Positions 8,696 to 17,194 of a DNA stretch of 64,000 bases are shown piece after piece. The position numbers and the translations under genes were made by a program. The DNA is from Microbacterium ginsengisoli (GTDB lineage: Bacteria; Actinomycetota; Actinomycetes; Actinomycetales; Microbacteriaceae). The stretch spans positions 62,001 to 126,000 of the forward strand of contig NZ_JYIY01000074.1 in assembly GCF_000956535.1 (NCBI RefSeq), given 5' to 3'. The notes under the pieces are model-generated. The model saw nothing but the letters and a program-made list of their open reading frames with translations, had not been told where the DNA came from and ran no database searches. Every line of letters starts with the position of its first letter. Positions within the stretch are counted from its first letter, which is position 1.

Positions 8696-10330
8696 ATGAA
8701 CAGCAAGCTCGCGAAGCGGGGCCTCATCGGTCTCGGTGCCGCGGTGCTCTCCGCGACGCTCGTGGCTGTGCCGGCTTTCGCCGCCAACGCCGCAGTCGTC
8801 CCCACGGTGGGTTCGGCCCACCCGCTGTATCTCATCTCCGACGAGGACGGCTCGGGCTTCCCGGCCGGCACGGTGAAGGGGTGGAACGACAGCGTCCTCG
8901 CCGACCCGCAGCCCTCCGACCCCAACTACCAGAACTCCTTCGCGGTGCCCTCCGGCACCGTGTCGGTGAAGACGTTCATCTCGCCCCGCGGTCAGGAGTC
9001 GAGCGTCTCGTCCTGGAACGCCTACGGTGCGCTCGGGCTCACCCCCGGCGGCATCCTGCTCCCGAACCTGAAGCCCAGCGGCAACACGAACGCGGGCCTC
9101 GGCTCGCCTTCGGGCAGCGGTGCGGTGGCGAATGCCGGTGGTGACTACTCGCTCGGCATCGCGTTCCTGAACAACGCCAACCAGGTCATCGAGGCGGACT
9201 ACACCTTCATCACGGTGACGGCCAACGCCAACGCGAACCTCGCGACGTGGACCTTCGACGTTCCGGTTCCGGCCACGCCGAAGCCGAACTTCGCCGGCTT
9301 CGCTGCGACGTCGGGTGCCTCCGCCGTCGTCGGTGCGACCGCGGTGCAGTTCAGCGCGACCGCCGCCAACGCGAACAAGACGGTGGATGTCTGGCTGGAG
9401 GGCGCGTCGAGCAAGGCCGCGACCCTGACGCTCGACGCCTCGGGCAACGCGATCTACACCTCGATCACCGGTCTGACCGCGGGCACGCGACTGGCGCTGA
9501 CCGACTCGGGCTCGGCTCCGGCCGTCGTCGACGCGTGGATCACCGCGGCCGCTGTCGCGGCCCCGACGACCGCGCCGAACTCGACCACCGACCCGTCGAC
9601 CCAGGTCACGGTCGCCAACCCGGCATCGGGCGCCACCACGATCTCCGTCCCGGCGGGCGCGGGCAACGCGAACAAGACGTACAACGTCTACGCGTGGTCG
9701 AACCCGACGTCGCTCGGCCAGGTCACGACCGACGGCAGCGGCAACGCCACGGTGGATGTCTCGTCCCTCGCGCCCGGTGTCCAGCACACCGTCGCGCTGA
9801 CCGACCCGAACACCGGTGCGTACGTCGCGTGGGGTACGTTCACCCTCACGAGCCCCACGGCGGGCTCGAGCACGGTGACCGCCGATGTCACCAACTCCGG
9901 CAAGTTCGCGCTCGAGGGCGTGGCCTCCTCGATCAACCTGACCCCCGCCGCGGCGGTCGCCCGTGGTGCCACCACCACGGCCGTCCCGCTGGGCGCGATC
10001 AAGGTGACCGATGACCGCAACGCGCTGCTCGGCTGGACCCTGAAGGCGGATGCGTCCGACTTCACCAGCGGCTCGAACACGATCGCCAAGAGCGCGCTCG
10101 GCATCGCCCCGAACATCGTGAGCGGCGTCACCGACGGCATCACGCTCGGCGCGGCCCAGGTCGCGGGCTCCGCGTCCTACCCGGTCGCGACGCTGGCGCA
10201 GGCGGCGGCGGGCTACGGCACCCTCGCCGTGGGCACCTCGCTCAACGCGGACCTGACGTTCAAGGCGCCCAACAACGCCGTGTCGGGAACGTACACCTCG
10301 ACCCTCACCCTGACGCTCGCCTCGAAGTAA
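8696..10330 (+). CDS. WxL-like cell-surface protein
   Basis: The 544-residue secreted protein has four parts. A signal peptide (about 1-33) precedes an N-terminal domain (about 35-200) with SPRG, LPNLK and GGDYSLGIAFL motifs. Two Ig-like repeats follow (about 205-385), each containing NANKT. A C-terminal region (about 390-544) resembles the WxL wall-binding domain: LGWTLKA with Trp at residue 447, and a terminal YTSTLTLTL strand. Classical WxL domains end in YTATLTWTL, so the second Trp is replaced by Leu here. WxL domains bind peptidoglycan non-covalently and pair with DUF916 proteins, one of which is encoded two genes downstream. RBS GAGGAA lies 7 nt before the ATG. Confidence 0.65.
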   Translation: MNSKLAKRGLIGLGAAVLSATLVAVPAFAANAAVVPTVGSAHPLYLISDEDGSGFPAGTVKGWNDSVLADPQPSDPNYQNSFAVPSGTVSVKTFISPRGQESSVSSWNAYGALGLTPGGILLPNLKPSGNTNAGLGSPSGSGAVANAGGDYSLGIAFLNNANQVIEADYTFITVTANANANLATWTFDVPVPATPKPNFAGFAATSGASAVVGATAVQFSATAANANKTVDVWLEGASSKAATLTLDASGNAIYTSITGLTAGTRLALTDSGSAPAVVDAWITAAAVAAPTTAPNSTTDPSTQVTVANPASGATTISVPAGAGNANKTYNVYAWSNPTSLGQVTTDGSGNATVDVSSLAPGVQHTVALTDPNTGAYVAWGTFTLTSPTAGSSTVTADVTNSGKFALEGVASSINLTPAAAVARGATTTAVPLGAIKVTDDRNALLGWTLKADASDFTSGSNTIAKSALGIAPNIVSGVTDGITLGAAQVAGSASYPVATLAQAAAGYGTLAVGTSLNADLTFKAPNNAVSGTYTSTLTLTLASK

Positions 10331-10368
10331 TCCTTCGACGAGCCGACGGCTGCGGCCGAAGGTAACCA

Positions 10369-10407
10369 CACCGTGTGGGGGAGACCTCGGGTCTTCCCCA
10401 CACGGTG
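10369..10407 (+). terminator. Strong hairpin between the WxL-like gene and the lipoprotein gene
   Basis: A 17-bp stem with one G-U pair (left arm 10369-10385, right arm 10391-10407) closes a 5-nt loop (CTCGG). There is no U-run after it, so it may be a non-canonical terminator, an attenuator, or an mRNA-stabilising structure that lets the WxL-like protein be made in excess over the downstream genes. Confidence 0.6.
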
Positions 10408-10455
10408 CGTCCGCGACATCCGTCGCCCCGTCTGTACAGAAAGCAGTTCGACCTC

Positions 10456-11040
10456 ATGCGTGCCCTTCCTCTTCGACACCTGCGCGTCGCCGCGGCCGTC
10501 ATCGTGCTGAGCGCCACCGTGGGCCTCGCCGCCTGCACCGGTCCCGCGACGTCCGCGACGTCCTCGTCGTCGGCCGCACCGTCGGCCCACCTGGTCCACC
10601 TCGTCGACGTCGACGGCAAGCCGCTTCCCGGCACGACCGGGCGGGGATGGGGCGACGATGTGTTCGCGTCGCCGGTCGAGTCGGACACGACGTTCTCGCA
10701 CCCGTTCTCGGTGCCCTCCGGCGCCGCGTCGGCCGCGACCTTCATCTCGCCTCGAGGGGGCGAATGGACCACGTCCCGCTGGGACGCCTCGGGATGGCTC
10801 GGCATCGCCACCGACGGGGTGCTACTTCCCAACGTCAAGATCAGCGGGTTGACCACTGCCGGCAGCGGCGACCCTTCGGGCACCGAGGCCGTCGCCCGCC
10901 GGGGCGGGGACTACTCGCTCGGCATCGCCTTCCTCGATGCCGGCGGCCGGGTGATCGAGGCCGACTTCGCCTCCGTGACCCTCGCGCCCGCCGACAACCC
11001 GTCGGACGCCACCTGGACGTGGGTCGCGCCCGCGTCCTAG
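10456..11040 (+). CDS. Lipoprotein paralogous to the WxL-like protein N-terminal domain
   Basis: The start at ATG 10456 gives a short charged N-region, a hydrophobic segment and a lipobox (VGLAAC, Cys near residue 27), so it is a lipid-anchored protein of 194 residues. The mature part aligns along its length with residues ~35-200 of the WxL-like protein upstream. Shared motifs include FISPRG, W-(N/D)-A-x-G, LPN-(L/V)-K-x-SG, GGDYSLGIAFL and VIEAD(Y/F). It lacks the Ig repeats and the WxL domain. This suggests a membrane-side copy of the same binding domain. The domain's function is unknown to me. Confidence 0.75.
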   Translation: MRALPLRHLRVAAAVIVLSATVGLAACTGPATSATSSSSAAPSAHLVHLVDVDGKPLPGTTGRGWGDDVFASPVESDTTFSHPFSVPSGAASAATFISPRGGEWTTSRWDASGWLGIATDGVLLPNVKISGLTTAGSGDPSGTEAVARRGGDYSLGIAFLDAGGRVIEADFASVTLAPADNPSDATWTWVAPAS

Positions 11041-11121
11041 TCGCCTCGCGAACACGTCTCGTTCACCCGCGCGCCACGTCGGCGCTGCCGCTCCGTCATG
11101 ACTTCAGCGAAAGATTTGCCC

Positions 11122-12216
11122 GTGTCCACTGCCCTGTCCCGATTCGGCTCGCGCGCCGGCCGCGCGCTGGCGATCGCGCTCGTCTTCCTTGTCGCGCTCA
11201 CCGGTGCGGCCACCCTCGCGCCGGCCGCCGCCCACGCTGATGAGGTCGGCATCTCGACGGTCCCGGCGGGCGCCGACGGGAAGGCGGACGGTCGCACGCG
11301 CTTCTCGTACGAGCTGAACCCCGGGCAACAGGTCAAGGACACCTTCCTCGTCTCGAACACCGGAACGACCGAGCAGACGTTCACGGTCGTCGGCACCGAT
11401 GCGTTCAACGACGCCCAGGGTGACTACGCACTGCTGCCGACCTCGCAGCAGCCCACCGGCGTCGGCACATGGGTGCATTTCGCCGATGGTTCGGGCCGTA
11501 TCTCCTTCCCGCTCGCCCCGGGCGCGAGTCGGGCGGTGCCGTTCACCCTCGAGATCCCGGCGGATGCGACCCCCGGAGATCACGTCGGCGGTCTTCTCGC
11601 CTCGGTCGTCACCCCCGGTGCCGAGGTCAGCCTCGATCGGCGTGTGGCGACACGTCTGTACGCGCGCGTGGCCGGACAGCTGCAGCCGATGCTCACGGTC
11701 GCCAGCATCAGCGCCGATTGGGGCGGCGACTGGTGGAATCCGTTCGACGGCTCCGTGACGCTGCACTACGTCGTCAAGAACACCGGAAACATCGCGCTCG
11801 CCGCGAACACGACGGCGGCGGTGCACACCTGGCTCGGTGTCCCTGTCGGAACGACTGTGTCGTCGCCGCTCGCCGAACTCCTGCCCGGCTCTGCGGCGGC
11901 GGTGGATGTCCCGTTGACCGGCATCGCGCAGTGGGGGTTCGTCAACCCGGGCGTGACGGTGAGTCCGTTCGTGCAGACGCAGGACGCCGCGCTCGGGCTT
12001 CCGGCCCCCGTCATCTCGCGCGACACGTTCGTGTTCACCCCGCCGTGGGTGTTCCTGATCCTCGTCGGTCTCGGTGTCGGCGTGTTCTTCCTGGTCCGGT
12101 GGTGGCGTCGGCGTCAGGAGGCGCGTGCGCAGGCCTGGCTGGAGTACATGGAGGAGCAGAATCAGGCGGCGCGCGAGGACGAGTTGGTCGCCCCTGCCGC
12201 CGGGACCGCCTCGTGA
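11122..12216 (+). CDS. DUF916-type WxL-interacting membrane protein
   Basis: The 364-residue protein has a signal peptide (ending AAAHA), then a DUF916-like beta domain ('YELNPGQQVKDTFLVSNTG' and 'FTLEIPADATPGDHVGGLLASV' are family-like). A second beta domain contains LTGIAQWGFVNPG. A membrane helix (about 310-332) precedes a basic cytoplasmic tail. In Firmicutes such proteins (WxLIP) bind WxL proteins and peptidoglycan, and they are encoded next to each other. I chose GTG 11122 (GAAAG 8 nt upstream); an in-frame ATG at 11098 would add 8 residues. The stop overlaps the next start (GTGA). Confidence 0.75.
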   Translation: MSTALSRFGSRAGRALAIALVFLVALTGAATLAPAAAHADEVGISTVPAGADGKADGRTRFSYELNPGQQVKDTFLVSNTGTTEQTFTVVGTDAFNDAQGDYALLPTSQQPTGVGTWVHFADGSGRISFPLAPGASRAVPFTLEIPADATPGDHVGGLLASVVTPGAEVSLDRRVATRLYARVAGQLQPMLTVASISADWGGDWWNPFDGSVTLHYVVKNTGNIALAANTTAAVHTWLGVPVGTTVSSPLAELLPGSAAAVDVPLTGIAQWGFVNPGVTVSPFVQTQDAALGLPAPVISRDTFVFTPPWVFLILVGLGVGVFFLVRWWRRRQEARAQAWLEYMEEQNQAAREDELVAPAAGTAS

Positions 12217-12992
12217 CGCCCGCCGGACGTCGTCGCGGAGGCGTGCTGGTCTGTGTCGCCCTGGGGGCGCTCTGGGTGATCTCAGGGGTGACCGCGGCGC
12301 ACGCCGACGACTCCTCGGGCGGCGGGGGGAACGTCTCGGTGACCGTGGACGACGGCAGCACGCCGAGTCCGTCGCCGACATCTTCCTCGACTCCCGCATC
12401 CGACGGGTCGGGCTCGGGTTCGGGATCTGTCGGTCAGGGCGGATCGGGCTCCTCCGGGGGAGGCGTCACCGCACCCGGCGGAACATCGGACGGCGGGACG
12501 ACGGTCTCCGGCGGATCGACGACGGTGTCCGGCGGGACCTCGGTCGGGGGCATCCTCTACATGAGCGGCCTCGAGTCCCAGGGCGTGCCGGCCGTCAATC
12601 CGGCCGACGGCTCCGTGATCCTCTGGTTCAGCCTGCGCAACATCTCGCAGTCGACGATCGACGCCGACGTCCACTTCTGGATGACCAACCCACTCGGATG
12701 GCAGCTGGATGCCGCCGACGTGCGGGTGAGCGCACTCAAGCCGGGGGCGATCCAGGTCGTGACGACTGAACTCCACGGTGTCGGCCAGTGGGGGTTCGTC
12801 AACGCCCACGCGACGCTCACGCCGCCGGCATCCATCGACGGAATCGCCGTGGCTCCCGTCACCCGCGACGCGGTCGCCTACGTGTTCCCCTGGCTGGGCA
12901 CGACCGGGGCGTTCGCCGTGCTCGGCTCGTTCGCGGCCTGGTACGTCGTGCGCCGCATCTATGCGACCCCGGCGGCGGTGAGCGTGGCATGA
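12213..12992 (+). CDS. Membrane-anchored protein sharing the C-terminal module of the DUF916 protein
   Basis: The 259-residue protein has a signal peptide (ending TAAHA) and a Ser/Gly/Thr low-complexity linker (about 35-110). One beta domain follows, then a C-terminal helix. The domain holds 'LHGVGQWGFVNAHATLTP' and 'VTRDAVAYVFPW', matching 'LTGIAQWGFVNPGVTVSP' and 'ISRDTFVFTPPW' of the preceding gene. It therefore looks like a stripped copy in which the DUF916 domain is replaced by a flexible linker. Start GTG overlaps the upstream stop, and its stop overlaps the next ATG, so the three genes are translationally coupled. It is probably a component of the same surface complex. Confidence 0.7.
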   Translation: MTPAGRRRGGVLVCVALGALWVISGVTAAHADDSSGGGGNVSVTVDDGSTPSPSPTSSSTPASDGSGSGSGSVGQGGSGSSGGGVTAPGGTSDGGTTVSGGSTTVSGGTSVGGILYMSGLESQGVPAVNPADGSVILWFSLRNISQSTIDADVHFWMTNPLGWQLDAADVRVSALKPGAIQVVTTELHGVGQWGFVNAHATLTPPASIDGIAVAPVTRDAVAYVFPWLGTTGAFAVLGSFAAWYVVRRIYATPAAVSVA

Positions 12993-13957
12993 CGACGACC
13001 GACACCCCGCCGGCGACCCCGCGCGCGGCGCCGGCGCCGCGGCGCGGGACCCCGCCCCCTCGGCCGCCCCGCCGCTACGTGCCGCGGCCAGTACGGCCGC
13101 GGGCTCCGCTCACACCGTGGCAGGCCTTCGTCCGCGGCGTGCTGGCCCTCGTGGCGACGCTGCTGCTGATGTTCATCCTCGATCTCCTCGTCTTCGGGCC
13201 GATCCAGCACCTCGCCGCGCAGCAGCAGCTGCGCGATTCGTTCCGGTCGCAGCTGTCGGCGGGAACGGCGCCGGTCAGCGAAGGCGACTACAACAACGTG
13301 CTGCTCGCCGACGGCGCGCCCGTGGCGATCCTCTCGATTCCGCGCCTGGGGGTGTCGGAAGTGATCGTGGAGGGAACCTCGAGCGCAGATCTGCGGCTCG
13401 GCCCCGGCCACCGGCGCGACACGGTGCTCCCCGGCCAGGCGGGGGTCAGCGTGATCATGGGACGCGCTGCGGGCTTCGGTGGACCCTTCTCCGGACTTCA
13501 GGCGCTTCAGCCCGGCGACCAGTTCGAGGTGCGCACAGGCCAGGGGCTCAGCACCTTCGTGGTCATCGGCCTCCGATACGCCGGAGACCCGACCCCACCG
13601 GCGCCGGTGGCGGGGGAGAGCCGGGTGATCCTCATGACCGCGCGCGGCCTTCCGTTCGTGCCCGTGGGTGTCGCCTACGTCGATGCGAGGCTGGTCGGCG
13701 ACGCTCAGACGGCGGGAACGCGGCAGACGACCTCGCTCACCCTCCCGCCGTCCGACACGGCGATGGCGACCGACACGTCCACCGTCTGGGCCCTCGTGTT
13801 CGCGCTGCAGTTCCTCGTCGCGGCCGAGATCGCGGCGGTGTGGTCGTTCCGGCGGGTCGGTCCGCGCAAGACGTGGATCGTGCTCGTCCCGATCCTCGTG
13901 CTCGCCAATCTCTTCGTGGCGGACCAGCTCGTCCGCCTCCTTCCGAACCTTCTGTGA
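12989..13957 (+). CDS. Sortase-fold membrane protein lacking catalytic residues (pseudosortase)
   Basis: The 322-residue protein has a Pro/Arg-rich cytoplasmic N-terminus (1-42), a membrane helix (about 46-70) and a sortase domain (about 105-237). Two C-terminal helices (about 266-286, 296-317) follow. Fold landmarks of actinobacterial sortases are intact: IPRLGV (117-122), GPGHRRDTVLPGQ (138-150), GGPFSGL (164-170) and LQPGDQFEV (173-181). The catalytic His expected in 'GHR' is Arg159 in MGRA. The Cys expected in 'TLTTC' is Ala218 in ILMTA. The Arg position also seems lost (around 227-228). It is thus probably inactive as a transpeptidase and more likely a scaffold. The reading frame is intact and coupled to its neighbour. 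Confidence 0.75.
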   Translation: MTTTDTPPATPRAAPAPRRGTPPPRPPRRYVPRPVRPRAPLTPWQAFVRGVLALVATLLLMFILDLLVFGPIQHLAAQQQLRDSFRSQLSAGTAPVSEGDYNNVLLADGAPVAILSIPRLGVSEVIVEGTSSADLRLGPGHRRDTVLPGQAGVSVIMGRAAGFGGPFSGLQALQPGDQFEVRTGQGLSTFVVIGLRYAGDPTPPAPVAGESRVILMTARGLPFVPVGVAYVDARLVGDAQTAGTRQTTSLTLPPSDTAMATDTSTVWALVFALQFLVAAEIAAVWSFRRVGPRKTWIVLVPILVLANLFVADQLVRLLPNLL

Positions 13958-13969
13958 CCCGGAGCCGTG

Positions 13970-15154
13970 ATGAGTGACACCCCAGAGATCCCGCTGCAGG
14001 CCGCGGCCGCCCGTCCGGCGGATGCCGGCCCGGGCCCCGAGGAGACAACGGTCGGCGGACCGTCGACCGTTGACGTCACGCGCGTCGTCGAGGTCGATGA
14101 GACGGTGACCGAGGTGGTCAGCGCCGCCGAGATCGACGATCTGGAGGCCGCGGCGGCCGAGCCGTCGCTGGTTCCCCCCGGCGAGGTCACTCGTCGGCGC
14201 GATCAGCGACGAGCGCCGTTCCTCGGCCGCGCGTCCGGTGGCCCGCTCGGCCCTCCGCAGCGTTTCGTCGGTGGCGCGGCGGCGAAGGCGCGCGCCTCGG
14301 CGGTCTCGTTCCTCGGCGGGGCCTCGGCCACGCGCGAGCGCCTGGCGCAGGCCGAGGCGCTAACCGCCGCGCTCGTGCCGCCGTCGCGGCTCGAGGCGCG
14401 TTCGATCTCGGCGTGGTTCGGCGATCACCTCGTGCTCCAGGACGTCTCGCTCCAGATGCCCGCCGGGCAGATCACGGCGCTCATCGGCCCCTCCGGGTGT
14501 GGGAAGTCGACCTTCCTGCGCATCCTGAACCGGATGCACGAGCTGGTGCCGTCCGCGGCGCTCGCCGGTGAGGTCCTGCTCGATGCCGACGACATCTACG
14601 ACGCGGGCCACCGCCTGGTCGATGCCCGCAAGAAGATCGGCATGGTGTTCCAGAAGCCGAATCCGTTCCCGGCGATGTCGATCTACGACAACGTCGTGGC
14701 GGGCCTGAAGCTGGCGGGCGTGGGGGCGACTCGGTCCGAGAAGGACATCCTCGTCGAGAGCTGCCTGACCAAGGCGGGTCTGTGGAATGAGCTGAAGGAC
14801 CGCCTGCGTTCGCCGGGCGGGGGGCTCTCCGGCGGGCAGCAGCAGCGTCTGTGCATCGCGCGATCCCTCGCCGTGAAGCCGCGCATCCTGCTGATGGATG
14901 AGCCGTGCTCGGCGTTGGACCCGACCTCCACCCGCGTGATCGAGGAGACCATGCTCGAGCTCGCGCAGGAGGTGACCATCGTCATCGTGACGCACAACAT
15001 GCAGCAGGCGCAGCGGGTGTCCCAGCAGTGCGCGTTCTTCCTCGCATCCCAGGGGCAGCCCGGACACATCGTGGAGCACGGCGACACCGAGGCGATGTTC
15101 GGTGACCCGATCGACCCGCGCACGCACGACTACGTCAACGGGCGCTTCGGATGA
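13970..15154 (+). CDS. pstB: Phosphate ABC transporter ATPase PstB with N-terminal extension
   Basis: This is the ATPase that powers phosphate import through PstC/PstA. The ABC domain starts near residue 140. The Walker A is GPSGCGKST (near 172), the Q-loop region reads KPNPFPAMS, the signature LSGGQQQR lies near 286, and the Walker B is ILLMDEP. The KPNPFP motif is typical of PstB. Residues 1-140 are an extra, low-complexity acidic then basic arm absent from ordinary PstB (about 260 residues). I chose ATG 13970 because GGAG lies 5 nt upstream. It is separated from pstS by about 9 kb of surface-protein genes. Confidence 0.93.
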   Translation: MSDTPEIPLQAAAARPADAGPGPEETTVGGPSTVDVTRVVEVDETVTEVVSAAEIDDLEAAAAEPSLVPPGEVTRRRDQRRAPFLGRASGGPLGPPQRFVGGAAAKARASAVSFLGGASATRERLAQAEALTAALVPPSRLEARSISAWFGDHLVLQDVSLQMPAGQITALIGPSGCGKSTFLRILNRMHELVPSAALAGEVLLDADDIYDAGHRLVDARKKIGMVFQKPNPFPAMSIYDNVVAGLKLAGVGATRSEKDILVESCLTKAGLWNELKDRLRSPGGGLSGGQQQRLCIARSLAVKPRILLMDEPCSALDPTSTRVIEETMLELAQEVTIVIVTHNMQQAQRVSQQCAFFLASQGQPGHIVEHGDTEAMFGDPIDPRTHDYVNGRFG

Positions 15155-15174
15155 TCGCGGCGGCGTGAGCGCCG

Positions 15175-15765
15175 TCAGAACAGCGCGAGCCTGACGGCCG
15201 CGGCGACCACCGCGGCCCAGACGAGACTCGAGAGGGTGCCGACGATGAAGCGCTCGCGGGTCTCCGATCCCGACAGTTCCGAGAAGCGGCCGACCCCCTT
15301 CACGGCGACGACCGCGGCGATCGCCTCGGGATACCCGGCGATGATCGCAGCCGCCGTGGCGATGCGCTCGAGGTAGCCGATCGTGGCGCCGCCGCGCAGC
15401 AGAACGACCTCTTCGGATGCCCCGGCCCCCGCGTCGTCCGTGACGACGATGCCCCCGTCCGGGGTCTCCCGCACGCGGCCCGAGGCGGCGATCGCCAGGA
15501 CGCGCCTGGTGACGGGGTCCCCGCCCACCACGGCGGCGGCGATCCCGACGAGCGCGAGCGGTACGCCGATCGGTGCGGGCGCTTCGACGTGGGCGACGAC
15601 GGCGACGACGAGGGCGGCGACGACAGCGGCACCCGCGGTCATGAGCAGCGCCGTCGACAGGCGGCGCATGGCGGCCACGGTGAGCACGAGGGCCGCGCCC
15701 AGCAGCACGGTCACGACGACGCCCGCCAGCACGGCGGCGATCCAGCCTCCGGTGATCTCGACCAT
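15175..15765 (-). CDS. Small integral membrane protein, DUF3307-associated C-terminal type
   Basis: The 196-residue protein starts at MVEITGGW, since the longer upstream frame gives unconvincing sequence. It has about three N-terminal membrane segments, a polar stretch (about 95-125), then 'TIGYLERIATAAAIIAG' and 'FIVGTLSSLVWAAVVAA'. These latter motifs resemble the C-terminal membrane part seen in DUF3307-type proteins. It is convergent with pstB and ends 21 bp from it. I cannot assign a function. Confidence 0.6.
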   Translation of the reverse strand: MVEITGGWIAAVLAGVVVTVLLGAALVLTVAAMRRLSTALLMTAGAAVVAALVVAVVAHVEAPAPIGVPLALVGIAAAVVGGDPVTRRVLAIAASGRVRETPDGGIVVTDDAGAGASEEVVLLRGGATIGYLERIATAAAIIAGYPEAIAAVVAVKGVGRFSELSGSETRERFIVGTLSSLVWAAVVAAAVRLALF

Positions 15766-15877
15766 GGCCTCAGTGTGGCACGGAGCCCCGACGGGGCATC
15801 CGCGATCGAGGCACGTCTCCTGCGACACCGCGCCATCGAGCCGAGGGCGGCCCGCGGCATCCGATAGCCTGAAAAGC

Positions 15878-17179
15878 GTGTCAACGCCCGAACTGAGCGC
15901 ACTCGCGCCCGCCAACGATCCGGCGTTCCCGAACGTCTGGGACGAGATCGTGTGGCGGGGCCTCGTGCATGTGTCCACGGATCAGGATGCGCTGCGCGCG
16001 CTTCTCGGCGGAGACCCCATCACGTATTACTGCGGCTTCGACCCGACCGCACCGAGCCTTCACCTGGGCAACCTCGTGCAGCTGCTGCTGCTGCGCCGGC
16101 TTCAGCTCGCGGGGCACAAGCCGCTCGGCCTGGTCGGCGGGTCCACCGGTCTCATCGGTGACCCGCGCCCGACGGCCGAGCGAACGCTCAACACGAAGGA
16201 GACCGTGGGGGAGTGGGTCGCGAAGCTGCGCGCCCAGGTCGAGCAGTTCCTGAGCTTCGAGGGCGCCAATGCGGCGCGGCTCGTGAACAACCTCGACTGG
16301 ACGGCACCGCTGTCGGCGATCGACTTCCTGCGTGACATCGGCAAGCACTACCGCGTGGGCACGATGCTCAAGAAGGATGCCGTCAGCGCCCGCCTCAACT
16401 CCGAAGCCGGCATCAGCTACACCGAGTTCAGCTACCAGATCCTGCAGGGCCTCGACTACCTCGAGCTCTTCCGCAGCTACGACTGCGTGCTGCAGACCGG
16501 CGGCAGCGATCAGTGGGGCAACCTCACGAGCGGCACCGACCTCATCCACCGGGTGGAGGGCGTGTCGGCGCACGCGATCGGCACACCGCTGATCACGAAC
16601 AGCGACGGCACGAAGTTCGGCAAGAGCGAGGGCAACGCGATCTGGCTGGATGCCGCGATGTGCAGCCCGTACCGCATGTACCAGTTCTGGCTCAACACGC
16701 TCGACGCCGATGTGATCGACAGGTTGAAGATCTTCACGTTCCTGACCAAGGCGGAGATCGACGACTACGCGCGGCAGGTCGCCGACGAGCCGTTCCGGCG
16801 GGCGGCGCAGCGTCGCCTCGCGGCCGAGGTCACGACGACGGTGCACGGCCTGGAGGCAGCTCGCGCGGTGATCGCGGCCTCCGACGCTCTGTTCGGGTCC
16901 GGTGATCTCCGCGCGCTCGATGCCGCGGTGCTGCGCACCGCGATCGACGAGCTCCCGAGCGCGCAGGTCGTGGCGGGATCGAGTGTCGCGCAGGCGCTCG
17001 TCGACACGGGCCTCACGGCGTCACTGTCCGAGTCGCGTCGTGCGATCGCGCAGGGCGGCGTGAGCATCGACGGCGAGAAGGTCGACGACGATTCGGCGGT
17101 CGTGCCACTCGGCCTTCCCGGCGGGGTGTCGGTGCTGCGGCGCGGCAAGAAGACGCTCGCCGGGCTCCTCCCCGGCTGA
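15878..17179 (+). CDS. tyrS: Tyrosyl-tRNA synthetase
   Basis: It charges tRNA-Tyr with tyrosine in the cytoplasm. The 433-residue class I synthetase shows YCGFDPTAPSLHLGN (HIGH equivalent HLGN) near residue 45. QTGGSDQWGN lies in the active site and KFGKS is the KMSKS equivalent. A C-terminal S4 RNA-binding domain covers about residues 365-433. The GTG start fits the family N-terminus; the longer open frame upstream overlaps an opposite-strand gene and is not conserved-looking. This is the bacterial TyrS subtype with normal length. Confidence 0.95.
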   Translation: MSTPELSALAPANDPAFPNVWDEIVWRGLVHVSTDQDALRALLGGDPITYYCGFDPTAPSLHLGNLVQLLLLRRLQLAGHKPLGLVGGSTGLIGDPRPTAERTLNTKETVGEWVAKLRAQVEQFLSFEGANAARLVNNLDWTAPLSAIDFLRDIGKHYRVGTMLKKDAVSARLNSEAGISYTEFSYQILQGLDYLELFRSYDCVLQTGGSDQWGNLTSGTDLIHRVEGVSAHAIGTPLITNSDGTKFGKSEGNAIWLDAAMCSPYRMYQFWLNTLDADVIDRLKIFTFLTKAEIDDYARQVADEPFRRAAQRRLAAEVTTTVHGLEAARAVIAASDALFGSGDLRALDAAVLRTAIDELPSAQVVAGSSVAQALVDTGLTASLSESRRAIAQGGVSIDGEKVDDDSAVVPLGLPGGVSVLRRGKKTLAGLLPG

Positions 17180-17194
17180 CCACACGGGGGAGCG

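Noticed and set aside
8552-10369. 605-residue minus-strand frame opposite the WxL-like gene
   Set aside because: Same reason: antisense open frame in high-GC DNA with no recognisable domain.
12989-13957. Frameshift or degradation of the sortase gene
   Set aside because: The frame is intact end to end and coupled to its neighbour; only the catalytic residues are changed.
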